A stretch of DNA of 64,000 bases from Deltaproteobacteria bacterium (GTDB lineage Bacteria > Myxococcota_A > Polyangia > Polyangiales > JADJMO01), in contig JACPFM010000001.1 in assembly GCA_016182965.1 (NCBI GenBank), positions 1-64,000 of the forward strand. Direction: 5' to 3'. The notes under the pieces were generated by a model, which ran no database searches, was not told where the DNA came from, and was given only the letters and a program-made list of their open reading frames with translations. The position numbers were made by a program, and so were the translations under genes. Below are positions 8,535 to 18,048 of the stretch, piece by piece (the first letter of the stretch is position 1; the number at the start of each line of letters is the position of its first letter).

Positions 8535-11500
8535 ATGGCTGAGTCCCGCCTCCCGCTCGCGCTCGTGGCCGCGCTCGTCGCCTGCACGTCCTCCGGTCCG
8601 AGGTCCGGCGGCCCCGATGCGAGCGTTACGGCGCCGCTGATGCGTGCGCCGTCGATCGTGAAGCTGCTCTCGACGTGGTCGGAGCTCGCGCCGCACGTCG
8701 GCAAGGGCGGACGCCTCGAGCGGCGCGACGGTGGCTACGCGCTCGCGGACTCCGGCCGCGGCTTCACGAGCTCCATGCAGATCGCGATGAAGGCGACGCT
8801 GCCGGTGAGCGCCGACGCGCCGCTGCGCATCGTCGATGCAGCGCGAACCGGCTTCTCCATCGAGCTCTCCGCGGTCGACCTGCGAGCGGTCCGCGGCGAG
8901 ACGTTCGACGGCGCGATCGTCTACGCCGACGCCGCCGCCGATCTCGACGTCGTGCAGGTCGCCGAGCGCGATCGAGTCGAGGAGGTCCGCGTGCTCCGCT
9001 CGCCGAAGGCGCGGCCCGAGGCGAGCTGGCGCGTGAAGACCGGTCCGGCGGTCGCCGCGCTCCGCGCGCGCGACGGCATCGTCGAGGCGCTCGACGACGA
9101 GGGCCGCGTGCGTCTGCGCACCGAGCCGGCGTTCGCGCTCGACGCGCGCGGGACGCGGCGCGAGGTCACGCTGACGATCGAGGAGCAGGGCGGCGCGCGG
9201 GTGATCGTCGCGCGCTTCGACGACCAGGGGCTCGTGCACCCGATCGCGCTCGATCCGGCGTGGATCGGCGGGCTCTCGCCGCTCCCTTCGGCCGGCTACC
9301 AGTACCAGCAATGGGCGCCGCTGCCCGACGGCCGCGTGGCGGCGTTCCCGGCCAACGCCAACATGCCGGCCGCCCTGCTCGATCCGGTCACCGAGAAGTG
9401 GACGCAGGTCGGCGTCAACTCGGGCGCGAAGCAGTACGGCATCGTCGTCACGCTCGGCACCGGCAAGGTCCTCGTGGCCGGCGGCGAGGGCCGAAGCACG
9501 GCGGAGCTGTGGACCCCGTCCACGGGTCCCGTCGCGACCGGCTCGATGTCGGTCGCGCGGTCCACCATCCACTACTCGTACGCCCACATCGACAAGGGCC
9601 TGTCGACCGAGAAGGTCATCGTCTACGGCGGCGCGACCGGCTGGGGCAATCCGGGGAGCGCCTACTCGACCGTCGAGCAGTACGACGTGGCGACCGGCAC
9701 GTGGAGCGTTCGGCCGACCGCGATGCCGGTGGTGCGCTGCTCGGCGTCGGCCACCGATCTCGGCGACGGCACGGTGCTCATCGCGGGCGGTCGGACCGGC
9801 GGCGGCTGGACGAACACCGCGCTGCTGCACGATCTCGCGACCGACACCTACACGACGTTGCCGGTGATGCCCGCCAATCGCGCCGAGCACCAGGGCATCC
9901 GGCTGTCGTCGGGCAACGCGCTGCTCGTCGGCGGCACCTCGTACGCCTACACCGAGACGAACGCCGTCTTCCTCTACAACCGCGCCGCGAAGACGTTCTC
10001 CACCGCGCCGTCGATGAAGTACTCGCGCTACGGCTACTCGGTCCTGCCCTACGGCACCGGGAAGTGGCTGATGCTCGGCGGGCGCGGCAAGCTGATCGGC
10101 GGCACGACCGCCGAGGACTACCTCTCGACGTCGGAGATCTTCGACGAGACCGGGTCGGGCTCGTGGTCCGACGGGCCGACCATGATGTCGCCGCGCGGCT
10201 GGATGGGCGTGGCCTGGCTGAACGACGGCCGCGCGGTCACTGGCGGCGGCCTCATGCCGAGCGGCTACACCGCCGACAAGGTCGAGTTCCTCGTCCCCGA
10301 CAAGGTGACGTGCACCACCGGCAGCGAGTGCGTCTCCGGCTTCTGCTCCGAGGGATATTGCTGCAACCGGGCGTGCACCGGCCAGTGCGAGGCGTGCGAC
10401 GTCGGCGGTCGCGAGGGCACCTGCCTCACGATCTCCGGCGAAGCCCCGCACGGCACCAAGCCGTCGTGCGGCACGTACGTGCAGTGCGGCCCCGGCGGTA
10501 CGTGCGCGACGTCGTGCGCGTCCGACGGCGCGTGCACCGCCACGACCGCCTACTGCACCACCACCAACGTGTGCGCGCCGAAGAAGGCCAACGGCGCGGG
10601 CTGCACCTTCGCCAACGAGTGCACGAGCGGCTACTGCGTCGATGGCGTGTGCTGCAACAGCGCGTGCACCGCGCAGTGCGAGGCGTGCAACGAGGCGGGC
10701 AAGGCGGGCACCTGCTCGCCGGTCGACGGCCCGCCGCGCGGGACGCGCCCGGCCTGCGTCAGCCCGTACGCGTGCTCGGCCGGCGTGTGCGCGACCGGAT
10801 GCTCCAAGGACAGCGAGTGCGCGTCGACCAGCTACTGCGACGTGCCGACCGGCACCTGCAAGCCGAAGCTCGGCAACGGCACCGCGTGCACCGCGGGCAG
10901 CAACTGCGCGAGCGGGTTCTGCGTCGACGGCGTGTGCTGCAACAGCGCCTGCACCTCGACCTGCCAGGCGTGCAACGTCGTCGGCAAGGCGGGGACCTGC
11001 TCCAACGTGCCCACCGGATCGCCGCCGAGCACGGGCAAGTCCTGCGGCGCCTTCAATACGTGCAACGGCGCGGGCGCCTGCTCGACCACCTGCACGAGCG
11101 ACACCCAGTGCGCGTCGACGGCGTACTGCCTCGGCGGCGGCTGCGTGACGCGCAAGGCCAACGGCAACAGCTGCGGCTCGAACCTCGAGTGCACGAGCGG
11201 CTTCTGCTCGGCGGGGACGTGCTGCAACTCCGCGTGCACCGGCGAGTGCGAGTCGTGCTCGCTCGGCGGCTCGACCGGCACCTGCACGCCGAAGCCGGGG
11301 GGCGTGCTCTGCGGGCTGAGCGGCTGCGTCGGCAGCTACCTCGTCCCCAAGGGCAAGTGCGCCGGCACGAGCAACACCTGCGAGCCGCAGCCGGCGACCG
11401 AATGCCCCGGCTCGCTCAAGTGCGCGAGCGCGACGACGTGCCTGACCACGTGCACGACCAACGCCGACTGCGTGAGGGGCGTGTGCGAGAGCGGGAGCTG

Positions 11501-12350
11501 CGTCGTCGCCTTCGACGCGGGCCCGGCCGACACCTACGTGCCGGACACCTACGTGCCGGACACCTACGTTCCCGACACCTACGTGCCGGACACCTACGTG
11601 CCGGACACCTACGTGCCCGACACGTTCGTGCCGGACACGTTCGTACCGGACACGTTCGTACCGGACACGTTCGTCGAGGACACGTTCGTCCCCGACACCG
11701 CGGTCGCCGACACGTGGACCGTCGCGGAGACGCCGGCCCCGAAGCTCGACGAGAAGCCGGTCGTCCCCGAGTTCCAGCGCTGCACCAAGAGCAGCGAGTG
11801 CCCGAGCGGGTTCTGCGTCGAAGGCGTGTGCTGCGACAGCGCGTGCGGGGAGCGCTGCCACTCATGCGCGCTGCTCACCAGCCCCGGCAAGTGCACGCAG
11901 GAGCCGATCGGCGTCGACCTCAAGAGCGAGTGCGGCCCGGCGCTCTCGTGCCTCGGCACCTGCGGCGACAAGGGGCAGTGCGTCGGCTCCGGGACCGGCA
12001 CGATGTGCGCCCGCAACCGCTGCACCGGCCCGAGCACCGGCGTCGGCCCCGCGTACTGCGGCGGCCCCGGCGCCTCGTGCCCCACCGACGACGCCGTGCC
12101 GTTCGACTGCTCGCCGTACATCTGCGAGCCCGCCTTCGGCGCGTGCCGCACCTCGTGCGTCACGAGCAACGACTGCGCGCAGGGCTTCACCTGCGACATC
12201 GCCGCGAAGACGTGCACTCCGCTGCCCCCGCCGCCCGGCCCCGAGGAGGACTCCGGCTGCGCGGTCGCCACGCCCGGCGTGTCACGCGCCGGTGGGGCGG
12301 CGCTGCTGGTGCTGCTCGGCGTCGGGCTGCTGGCGAGGCGGAGGCGGTAG
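8535..12350 (+). CDS. Large kelch and Cys-rich surface lipoprotein with MYXO-CTERM tail
   Basis: 1271 residues. ATG 8535 gives a lipoprotein signal (MAESRLPLALVAALVACTSS; Cys17). Residues ~240-580 form a kelch propeller (repeats such as GKVLVAGGEGRS, GTVLIAGGRTGG, GNALLVGGTSYA). Residues ~590-990 carry tandem Cys-rich modules of the type CASGFCVDGVCCNSACTSTC with QACN and GTC spacing. About residues 997-1055 are a run of VPDT-type pentapeptides (TYVPD, then TFVPD). A further Cys module follows. The protein ends GCAVATPGVS plus a hydrophobic helix plus ARRRR, the MYXO-CTERM type sorting tail cleaved by myxosortase. It is probably a cell-surface adhesin or scaffold. Carrying both an N-terminal lipobox and a C-terminal anchor is notable. 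Confidence 0.9.
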   Translation: MAESRLPLALVAALVACTSSGPRSGGPDASVTAPLMRAPSIVKLLSTWSELAPHVGKGGRLERRDGGYALADSGRGFTSSMQIAMKATLPVSADAPLRIVDAARTGFSIELSAVDLRAVRGETFDGAIVYADAAADLDVVQVAERDRVEEVRVLRSPKARPEASWRVKTGPAVAALRARDGIVEALDDEGRVRLRTEPAFALDARGTRREVTLTIEEQGGARVIVARFDDQGLVHPIALDPAWIGGLSPLPSAGYQYQQWAPLPDGRVAAFPANANMPAALLDPVTEKWTQVGVNSGAKQYGIVVTLGTGKVLVAGGEGRSTAELWTPSTGPVATGSMSVARSTIHYSYAHIDKGLSTEKVIVYGGATGWGNPGSAYSTVEQYDVATGTWSVRPTAMPVVRCSASATDLGDGTVLIAGGRTGGGWTNTALLHDLATDTYTTLPVMPANRAEHQGIRLSSGNALLVGGTSYAYTETNAVFLYNRAAKTFSTAPSMKYSRYGYSVLPYGTGKWLMLGGRGKLIGGTTAEDYLSTSEIFDETGSGSWSDGPTMMSPRGWMGVAWLNDGRAVTGGGLMPSGYTADKVEFLVPDKVTCTTGSECVSGFCSEGYCCNRACTGQCEACDVGGREGTCLTISGEAPHGTKPSCGTYVQCGPGGTCATSCASDGACTATTAYCTTTNVCAPKKANGAGCTFANECTSGYCVDGVCCNSACTAQCEACNEAGKAGTCSPVDGPPRGTRPACVSPYACSAGVCATGCSKDSECASTSYCDVPTGTCKPKLGNGTACTAGSNCASGFCVDGVCCNSACTSTCQACNVVGKAGTCSNVPTGSPPSTGKSCGAFNTCNGAGACSTTCTSDTQCASTAYCLGGGCVTRKANGNSCGSNLECTSGFCSAGTCCNSACTGECESCSLGGSTGTCTPKPGGVLCGLSGCVGSYLVPKGKCAGTSNTCEPQPATECPGSLKCASATTCLTTCTTNADCVRGVCESGSCVVAFDAGPADTYVPDTYVPDTYVPDTYVPDTYVPDTYVPDTFVPDTFVPDTFVPDTFVEDTFVPDTAVADTWTVAETPAPKLDEKPVVPEFQRCTKSSECPSGFCVEGVCCDSACGERCHSCALLTSPGKCTQEPIGVDLKSECGPALSCLGTCGDKGQCVGSGTGTMCARNRCTGPSTGVGPAYCGGPGASCPTDDAVPFDCSPYICEPAFGACRTSCVTSNDCAQGFTCDIAAKTCTPLPPPPGPEEDSGCAVATPGVSRAGGAALLVLLGVGLLARRRR

Positions 12351-12395
12351 ACGCGAAGGTCGGACGCGCACCCGGACGCGAAGGCTCGCGAACGC
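12351..12395 (+). repeat. Degenerate hexamer-like repeats behind a stop codon
   Basis: Starting directly after the TAG, the sequence repeats ACGCGAAG/GACGCGCAC-type units with an approximate 6-base rhythm. It is related in composition to the clearer hexamer array at 15277-15366 and to 20283-20333. It is imperfect and less certain. Confidence 0.4.
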
Positions 12396-12603
12396 GCGCG
12401 CGTTCAAGGGCAGGTGCCGGGCGCGAGGCGGGCGTCGCTCTCGACGCGATCTCGATGGTGAGCAGGTTGCCCCATCGTGAGTCGTCCCGTTTTGAACCTG
12501 ACTTTTCCCGTTGGCCCGGCTTGCGTTCCGAGTCGCTGCGGGTGCAACGAGGCTGCACGCGCACGCGCGCGTTCCGTCCAGCGACTTCAGCGCAGGGGGC
12601 TCC

Positions 12604-13695
12604 ATGAAGACGACCTTCGACTTCGCCGTGTTGGCGTTGGTGGGTATCGGTGCGATCGCGGGGTGCGGCGGCGGCACGGCGTCGGCGCCTGCACCAACGG
12701 CACTTCAGCCGCCGAAGGCGAAGGCGCCGACGACGGAGCAGGAGCCGGCCAAGGCCGATCCGACGCCGGCCACACCGGCGACGAGCGCAGGGGCGAAGCC
12801 GCTCGCGACGCCTGCGGCGCCGGCACCGACCGCGATCGTCAGCGACCTGAAGTCACCGGAAAGGCTCGCGATCAGTGGCGGCCAGCTGTTCTGGATCGAT
12901 CGCAAAGAGGGGGCGATCATGACCGCGCCCACCACGGGCGGCGAGGCGAAGCCCTTCGCCACCAAACAGAAGGGACTCGAAGACCTCAGCGTCGACGGCG
13001 CGGCCGTGTACTGGACGGTCAGCGACGGCAAGGGCGGCGGTGCGGTGATGGAGGCGCCGCTGAAGGGCGGCGCGCCGACCAAGCTCGCGACCATGGCCCC
13101 GAGCGATCTGGGCGGACCGCTCGGGCTCGTCGTCGGCGAGTCGCACGTGCAGTGGGTGCACTCGATGGCGTTCGGATCGATCCTCAAGGTCGGCAAGGCA
13201 GGCGGCGGCACGACGACCGTCGCGAGCAAGCAGCGCTCCCCCTTCGGCATCGCCGCCGACGCGGCGGGCACGTACTGGACCACGTTCGGCGCCGGAATCG
13301 CCGACGGCGCGGTGATGGCCGCCGGCCCGAAAGGCGGCGAGCCGCGCGTGATCGCCGATCACCAGAGATCGCCGTGGCGGATCGCCAGCGACGGCAAGGA
13401 CGTCTTCTGGACCGTCAAGGGCCCGCCCGGCGCGGTGCTCAAGGCTCCCATCGCGGGCGGCGCGTCGACGACGCTCGTCGCCGACGTGAAGGACCCGACC
13501 TCGATCGCGCTCGATGGCGAATGGGTCTACTGGGCGAGCGACGAGCTCGACGTCGTCAAGAAGGTGAAGAAGGACGGCAGCGCCTCGGTCGTCATCGCCG
13601 AGTCGCAGAAGGGCCCTGCCGGGCTCGCGCTCGACGCGACGTCGGTCTACTGGCCGAACAAGGCCGACGGCACGATCATGAAGGCGCCGAAGTAG
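12604..13695 (+). CDS. Beta-propeller lipoprotein (YW-repeat type)
   Basis: 363 residues. ATG 12604 follows a purine-rich AGGGGG sequence and gives a lipoprotein signal (MKTTFDFAVLALVGIGAIAGC; Cys21). A Pro/Ala/Thr-rich linker (~25-75) leads to repeats built on LAxDGxxVYWxS with GGAVMxAPxKGGxP (for example LAISGGQLFWID, IALDGEWVYWAS, LALDATSVYWPN). This spacing is that of a six-bladed NHL/YWTD-like propeller, common and usually uncharacterised in myxobacteria. It is probably an outer-membrane or periplasmic binding protein, convergent with the phosphodiester glycosidase gene. Confidence 0.85.
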   Translation: MKTTFDFAVLALVGIGAIAGCGGGTASAPAPTALQPPKAKAPTTEQEPAKADPTPATPATSAGAKPLATPAAPAPTAIVSDLKSPERLAISGGQLFWIDRKEGAIMTAPTTGGEAKPFATKQKGLEDLSVDGAAVYWTVSDGKGGGAVMEAPLKGGAPTKLATMAPSDLGGPLGLVVGESHVQWVHSMAFGSILKVGKAGGGTTTVASKQRSPFGIAADAAGTYWTTFGAGIADGAVMAAGPKGGEPRVIADHQRSPWRIASDGKDVFWTVKGPPGAVLKAPIAGGASTTLVADVKDPTSIALDGEWVYWASDELDVVKKVKKDGSASVVIAESQKGPAGLALDATSVYWPNKADGTIMKAPK

Positions 13696-13734
13696 CGGCG
13701 TTCGCAGAGCTACGCATCCGCGTCTGCGTCTGCG
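13696..13734 (-). repeat. Short hexamer repeat between convergent genes
   Basis: On the minus strand, directly behind the glycosidase stop codon, the sequence reads ACGCAG ACGCAG ACGCGG ATGCG. It has the same 6-base period as the hexamer array at 15277-15366, although it is short. Confidence 0.4.
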
Positions 13735-15165
13735 TCACCGTCGGCGCCGGAGCCCCGCGAGCGCGAGCACCATCGCGAACGCCACGACACCCGTCGATCC
13801 TCCGCGCGCGCCCGTCCGGCACCCGCAGCCGCCCGCCTCGTCCGAGGTCTCCGCTTCGTTCACCGCGCCGGCGTCGCTCGCCGCGTCGCTCGCGCCGGCG
13901 TCGAGCCCCTCGCACGCGTCGCCCACGCCGTCGCCGTCGCCGTCCTTCTGATCGGCGTTCGCCGTGAGCGGGCAGTTGTCGTCCTCGTCGAACTTGCCGT
14001 CGCCGTCGTCGTCGGCGTCGCACGCGTCGCCGAGCCCGTCGCCGTCGGTGTCGGTCTGATCGGCGTTCGAGACCTCGGGGCAGTCGTCCTTGTCGTCGAC
14101 GACGCCGTCGCCGTCGAGATCGGTGGGCGCCGCGGACTTCTCGAGCGGAATGTCGACCTTGATGTCGGCGCCGCTGGCGACCGTCTTGGTGACCTTCGCG
14201 GTGAGATAGCCGGACTTGGTCGCCACGATCTCGTAGGTGCCGGGCACGACCAGCAGCCCGTAGGCGCCCTTCGCGTCGCTGGTGTCGCTGCCGACGCCCT
14301 TGATCGCGACCGTCGCGCCGGCCACGGGCGTGGTCACCGAGCCCGCCTCGTGGACGATCCCGGAGATGCTCCCGACGCTCCCCGACTTGGGCGCGAACAG
14401 CGCGAGGTGGTTGGCGACCACGCGCTCGCTGCCGTCGGAGGGGCTGTTCACCACCCCGACGCCCGCGACGTACATCGCGCTCGAACCGCCGCCGTCGAGG
14501 TTGAGCGCGGTCCACGCGCCGAGCCCCTTCAGAACGTTGCCGAGCTCCGCGCAGGTCATCCCGACGCTCGCCGTCGAGCGACCGTCGACGACGACCATGT
14601 AGAGCGTCTTGCCGTCCTTCGCGATGCCGGCCGCGGTGCGCGGATGACGCGTGGTGCAGAGCGATCCGGAGCCGTTCGGCACGACCGCCCCGTCGAGCAC
14701 GATCTGCGGGTGACCGGAGACGACGCCGCGCATCCACGTCTTGTCGAACGCGACGATGGCCGAGGGCTTGCTGATCTCCACGCGCGCCGCCGTCGGGTCG
14801 AAGGCGACGGTCCCCGACGTGGATGTGTCCTTGGTGCCGGTCCACGCGACCCCGCCGCCGGCGGACAGGCCGCTCGTCGAGTAGTCGGTGTACGAGAAGA
14901 AGTCGCCGTTGATCGCCGCCTGCGCGCCGATCAGCTTCGCGAAGCTCGACGGCGTGCGTTTGCGTTGCGCGGACTGCGTGGACTCGAGCTTGATGCCGGG
15001 CACCGACAGATCGACGACCAGCGCGTGCACGCGCCAGTTCGGCGCGCTCGACGTGCGAAGCAGACGCCGAACGCCGTCGTAGGGAGTCGTCCAGGTGTCG
15101 GCCGCGTGCGCGAGGGAAGGGGCGAACGCGAGGAGTGCAGCGACGAGGGCCAGGGCGCGGCGCAT
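13735..15165 (-). CDS. Phosphodiester glycosidase-like surface protein with calcium-binding repeats and MYXO-CTERM tail
   Basis: 476 residues. A Sec signal peptide (residues 1-22, ending LAHAA) precedes a NAGPA-type phosphodiester glycosidase domain (residues ~35-270), with hallmark segments [13 protein letters not shown] and [14 protein letters not shown] carboxypeptidase-regulatory-like beta domain (~285-345, [20 protein letters not shown]) follows. Thrombospondin type 3-like Asp-rich repeats ([27 protein letters not shown], ~350-415) probably bind calcium. The tail [12 protein letters not shown] plus helix plus LRRRR is a canonical MYXO-CTERM signal. It probably hydrolyses a phosphodiester-linked glycan at the cell surface; the substrate is unknown. 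The upstream region carries the poly-C tract. Confidence 0.9.
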   Translation of the reverse strand: MRRALALVAALLAFAPSLAHAADTWTTPYDGVRRLLRTSSAPNWRVHALVVDLSVPGIKLESTQSAQRKRTPSSFAKLIGAQAAINGDFFSYTDYSTSGLSAGGGVAWTGTKDTSTSGTVAFDPTAARVEISKPSAIVAFDKTWMRGVVSGHPQIVLDGAVVPNGSGSLCTTRHPRTAAGIAKDGKTLYMVVVDGRSTASVGMTCAELGNVLKGLGAWTALNLDGGGSSAMYVAGVGVVNSPSDGSERVVANHLALFAPKSGSVGSISGIVHEAGSVTTPVAGATVAIKGVGSDTSDAKGAYGLLVVPGTYEIVATKSGYLTAKVTKTVASGADIKVDIPLEKSAAPTDLDGDGVVDDKDDCPEVSNADQTDTDGDGLGDACDADDDGDGKFDEDDNCPLTANADQKDGDGDGVGDACEGLDAGASDAASDAGAVNEAETSDEAGGCGCRTGARGGSTGVVAFAMVLALAGLRRRR

Positions 15166-15216
15166 CGGCCGATCCTACGGCCGAGCCCCCCCGAGAGCAC
15201 GCCCCCAACCTCGGGT

Positions 15217-15366
<150 letters not shown>

Positions 15367-15402
15367 GCATCTCCGCGCCCTCCACGGCATCATCCCCCCA
15401 CC

Positions 15403-16209
15403 ATGTCCTTCCACCGTCGCCACGTCCCCGCGCTCGGCCGCGAGGTCTTCCGCCTCGGTCTCGCCTGCAACTACGGCATCGACGCACGCGGCTTCGACGA
15501 GGCGCTCGAACGGGGCATCGACTACGTCTTCTGGACCTCGATGCGCACCGGCCACCTGAAGGAGCCGCTGCGCGACGCCCTGCGGCGCGATCGGCAGAAG
15601 CTCGTCGTCGCCGCCGGCCCGACCATCGCCTGGTTCGCGGGCAACGTGCGGCGCGGCTGCGAGAAGCTGCTGCGCGAGCTCGGCACCGACTACATCGACG
15701 TGCTGCACCTGTTCTGGCTCGGAAAGACGTCGGCGCTCACCGAGGGCACCGTCGACGCGCTCCGAGCCCTCAAAGAAGAGGGCAAGATCCGCGCGATCGG
15801 CACCTCGATCCACGACCGGGTCCGCGCCGGCAAGCTCGTCGCCGACTCGCCCATCGATCTCTTCATGATCCGCTACAACGCCGCGCACCCCGGCGCCGAG
15901 CGCGACGTGTTCCCCCACCTCGCGCGGCGCAAGCCGGCGATCGTCGCGTACACCGCCACGAGCTGGCGCAAGCTGCTGAAGGCGCCCCGCGGCTGGACGG
16001 GGCCGGTCATGACGGCCGGCGACTGCTACCGCTTCGACCTGAGCAACCCGCACGTCGACCTCACGCTGACCGGGCCGGCGAACGCCGAGCAGCTCCGCGA
16101 GACCCTCGCCGCCCTCGAGAAGGGGCCGCTCACGCCCGACGAAGAGGCGTGGATGCGTGCGTTCGGGCAGCGCGTGCACGGTGGACGCGCGTCGCCAGCC
16201 GCGGCGTGA
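15403..16209 (+). CDS. Aldo/keto reductase family protein
   Basis: 268 residues from ATG 15403. A TIM-barrel aldo/keto reductase-like sequence is indicated by LGLACNYGIDARGFDEALERGIDYVFW at the N-terminus, the LRELGTDYIDVLHLFWLG strand, and LKEEGKIRAIGTSIHDR, the typical block before the substrate loop. The usual FDTAxxYG catalytic Tyr segment appears as IDYVFWTSMRTG, so the standard active-site geometry may be altered; activity on carbonyls is likely but unproven. It is followed 9 nt later by glyoxalase I, a plausible aldehyde-detoxification pair. Its promoter region contains the poly-C and hexamer repeats. Confidence 0.8.
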   Translation: MSFHRRHVPALGREVFRLGLACNYGIDARGFDEALERGIDYVFWTSMRTGHLKEPLRDALRRDRQKLVVAAGPTIAWFAGNVRRGCEKLLRELGTDYIDVLHLFWLGKTSALTEGTVDALRALKEEGKIRAIGTSIHDRVRAGKLVADSPIDLFMIRYNAAHPGAERDVFPHLARRKPAIVAYTATSWRKLLKAPRGWTGPVMTAGDCYRFDLSNPHVDLTLTGPANAEQLRETLAALEKGPLTPDEEAWMRAFGQRVHGGRASPAAA

Positions 16210-16218
16210 TTCGCGGGC

Positions 16219-16638
16219 ATGCACTACCTCCACACCATGCTGCGCGTCCGCGATCTCGACGCGGCGCTCGACTTCTTCGTCCACAAGCTCGGCCTCCGCG
16301 AGGTGCGCCGCCGCGACAGCGAGCAGGGGCGCTTCACGCTCGTGTTCCTCGCGGCGTCGGGCGACGACGCGCAGATCGAGCTCACGTACAACTGGGATCA
16401 GAAGGAGCCGTACCCGACGGGCCGCTTCTTCGGTCACCTCGCCTACGAGGTCGACGACATCTACGAGACCTGCGAGCGGCTGCGCTCGCTCGGCGTGGTC
16501 ATCCACCGTCCGCCGCGCGACGGGAACATGGCGTTCATCAAGTCGCCCGACGGCCACTCCGTCGAGCTGCTGCAGAAGGGCGCCGCCCTGCCGCCGCGCG
16601 AGCCGTGGGCGTCGATGCCGAACACCGGCGAGTGGTGA
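16219..16638 (+). CDS. gloA: Lactoylglutathione lyase (glyoxalase I), VOC family
   Basis: 139 residues, the usual length for bacterial GloA. It isomerises the hemithioacetal of methylglyoxal and glutathione to S-lactoylglutathione. The metal ligands are in place: H5 (YLHTMLRV), E54 (QIELTYN), H73 (FFGHLAYEV) and E116 (GHSVELLQ), on the two beta-alpha-beta-beta-beta modules of the VOC fold. The start ATG is unambiguous. It lies 9 nt after the aldo/keto reductase, so the two are probably co-transcribed as a reactive-aldehyde response. Confidence 0.95.
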   Translation: MHYLHTMLRVRDLDAALDFFVHKLGLREVRRRDSEQGRFTLVFLAASGDDAQIELTYNWDQKEPYPTGRFFGHLAYEVDDIYETCERLRSLGVVIHRPPRDGNMAFIKSPDGHSVELLQKGAALPPREPWASMPNTGEW

Positions 16639-16686
16639 GCGGCGCCTGACGCGGCGCGCGGGGCGGTCGGCCGAGTGTGCCGGCCT

Positions 16687-17454
16687 TCAGCGAGACGGCT
16701 CGTTCGGAGTCTTCGGCGCGCCGCGACCCTCGCGCAGGAAGCTCCACGCGCCGATCAGAAGGACGGCGACCGAGAACGCGCCGCACAGCGCGCCCCAGAA
16801 CCAGTACGGCAGGAACAGCGCCTCGGCCATGTTCGCCACGTCGGACGGGAAGTTCCCCCCGCCGGTGTGGGCGGTGTCGGTGAACAGGTAATCGCCGCGC
16901 GAGAAGACGCTCAACGAGAGCTGCACCGAGAGGAACAGCAATGCGAGCTGCGAGATCCAGCCGTTCGTGCGCGAGCCGACGAACAGCAGCGTCGCCGCGA
17001 ACAGCGCGACGAAGATCCACCCGAACAGCGAGCGCACGATCAGCACGTCGGCGAGCAGGAGCAACGCGCCGAGCACCAGCAACATGCCGCGCGCGCGCTT
17101 CTCGCCGCGCGCCATCATGAAGCCGATCGCGGCCGCGATCGCCGGGCCGACGAGGCCGCCCGCCGAGACGATCGCGCGCGAGACGCGCCCGCCGTAGCCC
17201 GCGACGTGCGCGACGCCCGAGCCGTTCGACCACATCTCGAACGACTGGAAGTCGCCGCCGACCAGGACGCCGGCCACGCCGTGCCCGAGCTCGTGCACCA
17301 GCGTCGAGACGAGCATCAGCGGGTAGCCGACGTACCGGCCGTACGGGACCGCCCAGAGCAGGACGGTGACCGCGATCGAGACGAGCAGGAAGACGTCCGC
17401 GCGCGTGCGCGCGCTTCGGTCGGGGTGCACGTCAGGCTTCGGTTGCGCGGCCAT
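16687..17454 (-). CDS. M50-like membrane metallopeptidase
   Basis: 255 residues from ATG 17454. At least five hydrophobic segments are present; the second carries the zinc motif HELGH (residues 54-58: STLVHELGHGVAGV), followed by GGDFQSFEMW, and then SAGGLVGPAIAAAIGFMM, which resembles the second M50B motif region. This fits the peptidase_M50B-like family of short integral-membrane metalloproteins, distinct from the S2P/CBS protein at 39.5 kb. The substrate is unknown. It is convergent with gloA. A longer frame begins at 17523, but the extra residues look non-coding. Confidence 0.8.
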   Translation of the reverse strand: MAAQPKPDVHPDRSARTRADVFLLVSIAVTVLLWAVPYGRYVGYPLMLVSTLVHELGHGVAGVLVGGDFQSFEMWSNGSGVAHVAGYGGRVSRAIVSAGGLVGPAIAAAIGFMMARGEKRARGMLLVLGALLLLADVLIVRSLFGWIFVALFAATLLFVGSRTNGWISQLALLFLSVQLSLSVFSRGDYLFTDTAHTGGGNFPSDVANMAEALFLPYWFWGALCGAFSVAVLLIGAWSFLREGRGAPKTPNEPSR

Positions 17455-17585
17455 GGCTTCTTTCGAGCACGTGGTGGACACTGCTGCAAGAACCCGGGCG
17501 GAATGCGCGGGGCGCCGGACCATCGGGGCGGACGGCCCGCGGCGACCAGAGGTGCGCGTTCCGGTTCCGACGCTATGCTGAACGG

Positions 17586-17942
17586 GTGAACCTGCTCTTT
17601 ATTCTCGCGGTGCTCGCCGGTCCGCAGCTCGCGCCCAAACCCGCCCTGCTGCAGCCGCACCCGGTGAACGCCGTCCCCGCCGACAACGTGTCGGAGGCGC
17701 GGGTCACGGTGTACGGCGCGACCTGGTGCTCGGCGTGCAAGTCGCTCGAGGCGTCGCTCCGATCGCGCGGAATCCCCTTCGAGGTCGTCGACGTCGACGA
17801 GAACCCGGCGGCGTTCGCCATCGCGAAGAAGGCCGCCGGGGTGAGCGCGGTCCCCCTGACCAACGTCATCCGCGGACCGGCCCAGACCTGGATCGTCGGG
17901 GCCGATCCCGACGGGGTGGAGCGGGCCTACAAGGGCGGATGA
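17586..17942 (+). CDS. Secreted or anchored thioredoxin-fold (glutaredoxin-like) protein
   Basis: 118 residues from GTG 17586. A short hydrophobic N-terminus (MNLLFILAVLAGPQ) suggests export or anchoring. The domain VTVYGATWCSACKSLEASLRSRGIPFEVVDVDENP has a C48-x-x-C51 redox pair and the glutaredoxin betaalphabeta pattern; VSAVPLTNV gives the cis-Pro. It probably works as a thiol-disulfide exchange protein, perhaps for the many disulfide-rich secreted proteins encoded nearby (inference). It is divergent from the M50-like gene with a 131-bp gap. Confidence 0.8.
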   Translation: MNLLFILAVLAGPQLAPKPALLQPHPVNAVPADNVSEARVTVYGATWCSACKSLEASLRSRGIPFEVVDVDENPAAFAIAKKAAGVSAVPLTNVIRGPAQTWIVGADPDGVERAYKGG

Positions 17943-18048
17943 CGCGCCCGGTCTCGGGGCCGCGGCGGTGTGCCGCCGGACCGCGATAGAACTTTTGGAG
18001 CCCTCGCGCGTGTAAGTTCTCGAACGCCCCGTGCGTTGGAGGATCATC

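Noticed and set aside
8163..11861. Very long open frame antisense to the kelch/Cys-rich giant
   Set aside because: It is Ala/Arg-rich without domains, caused by the high GC content. Only its last part, from GTG 8450, is the genuine GIY-YIG gene; the opposite strand has clear motifs.
12351..12603. Promoter with clear -35/-10 boxes upstream of the beta-propeller lipoprotein
   Set aside because: A TTGAAC hexamer occurs near 12492, but no matching -10 at proper spacing is visible in this GC-rich sequence.
8675..12607. Long alternative plus-strand frame within the giant surface protein gene
   Set aside because: Arg/His/Asp-rich composition with no signal, repeats or motifs; the frame from 8535 has all the recognisable domains.
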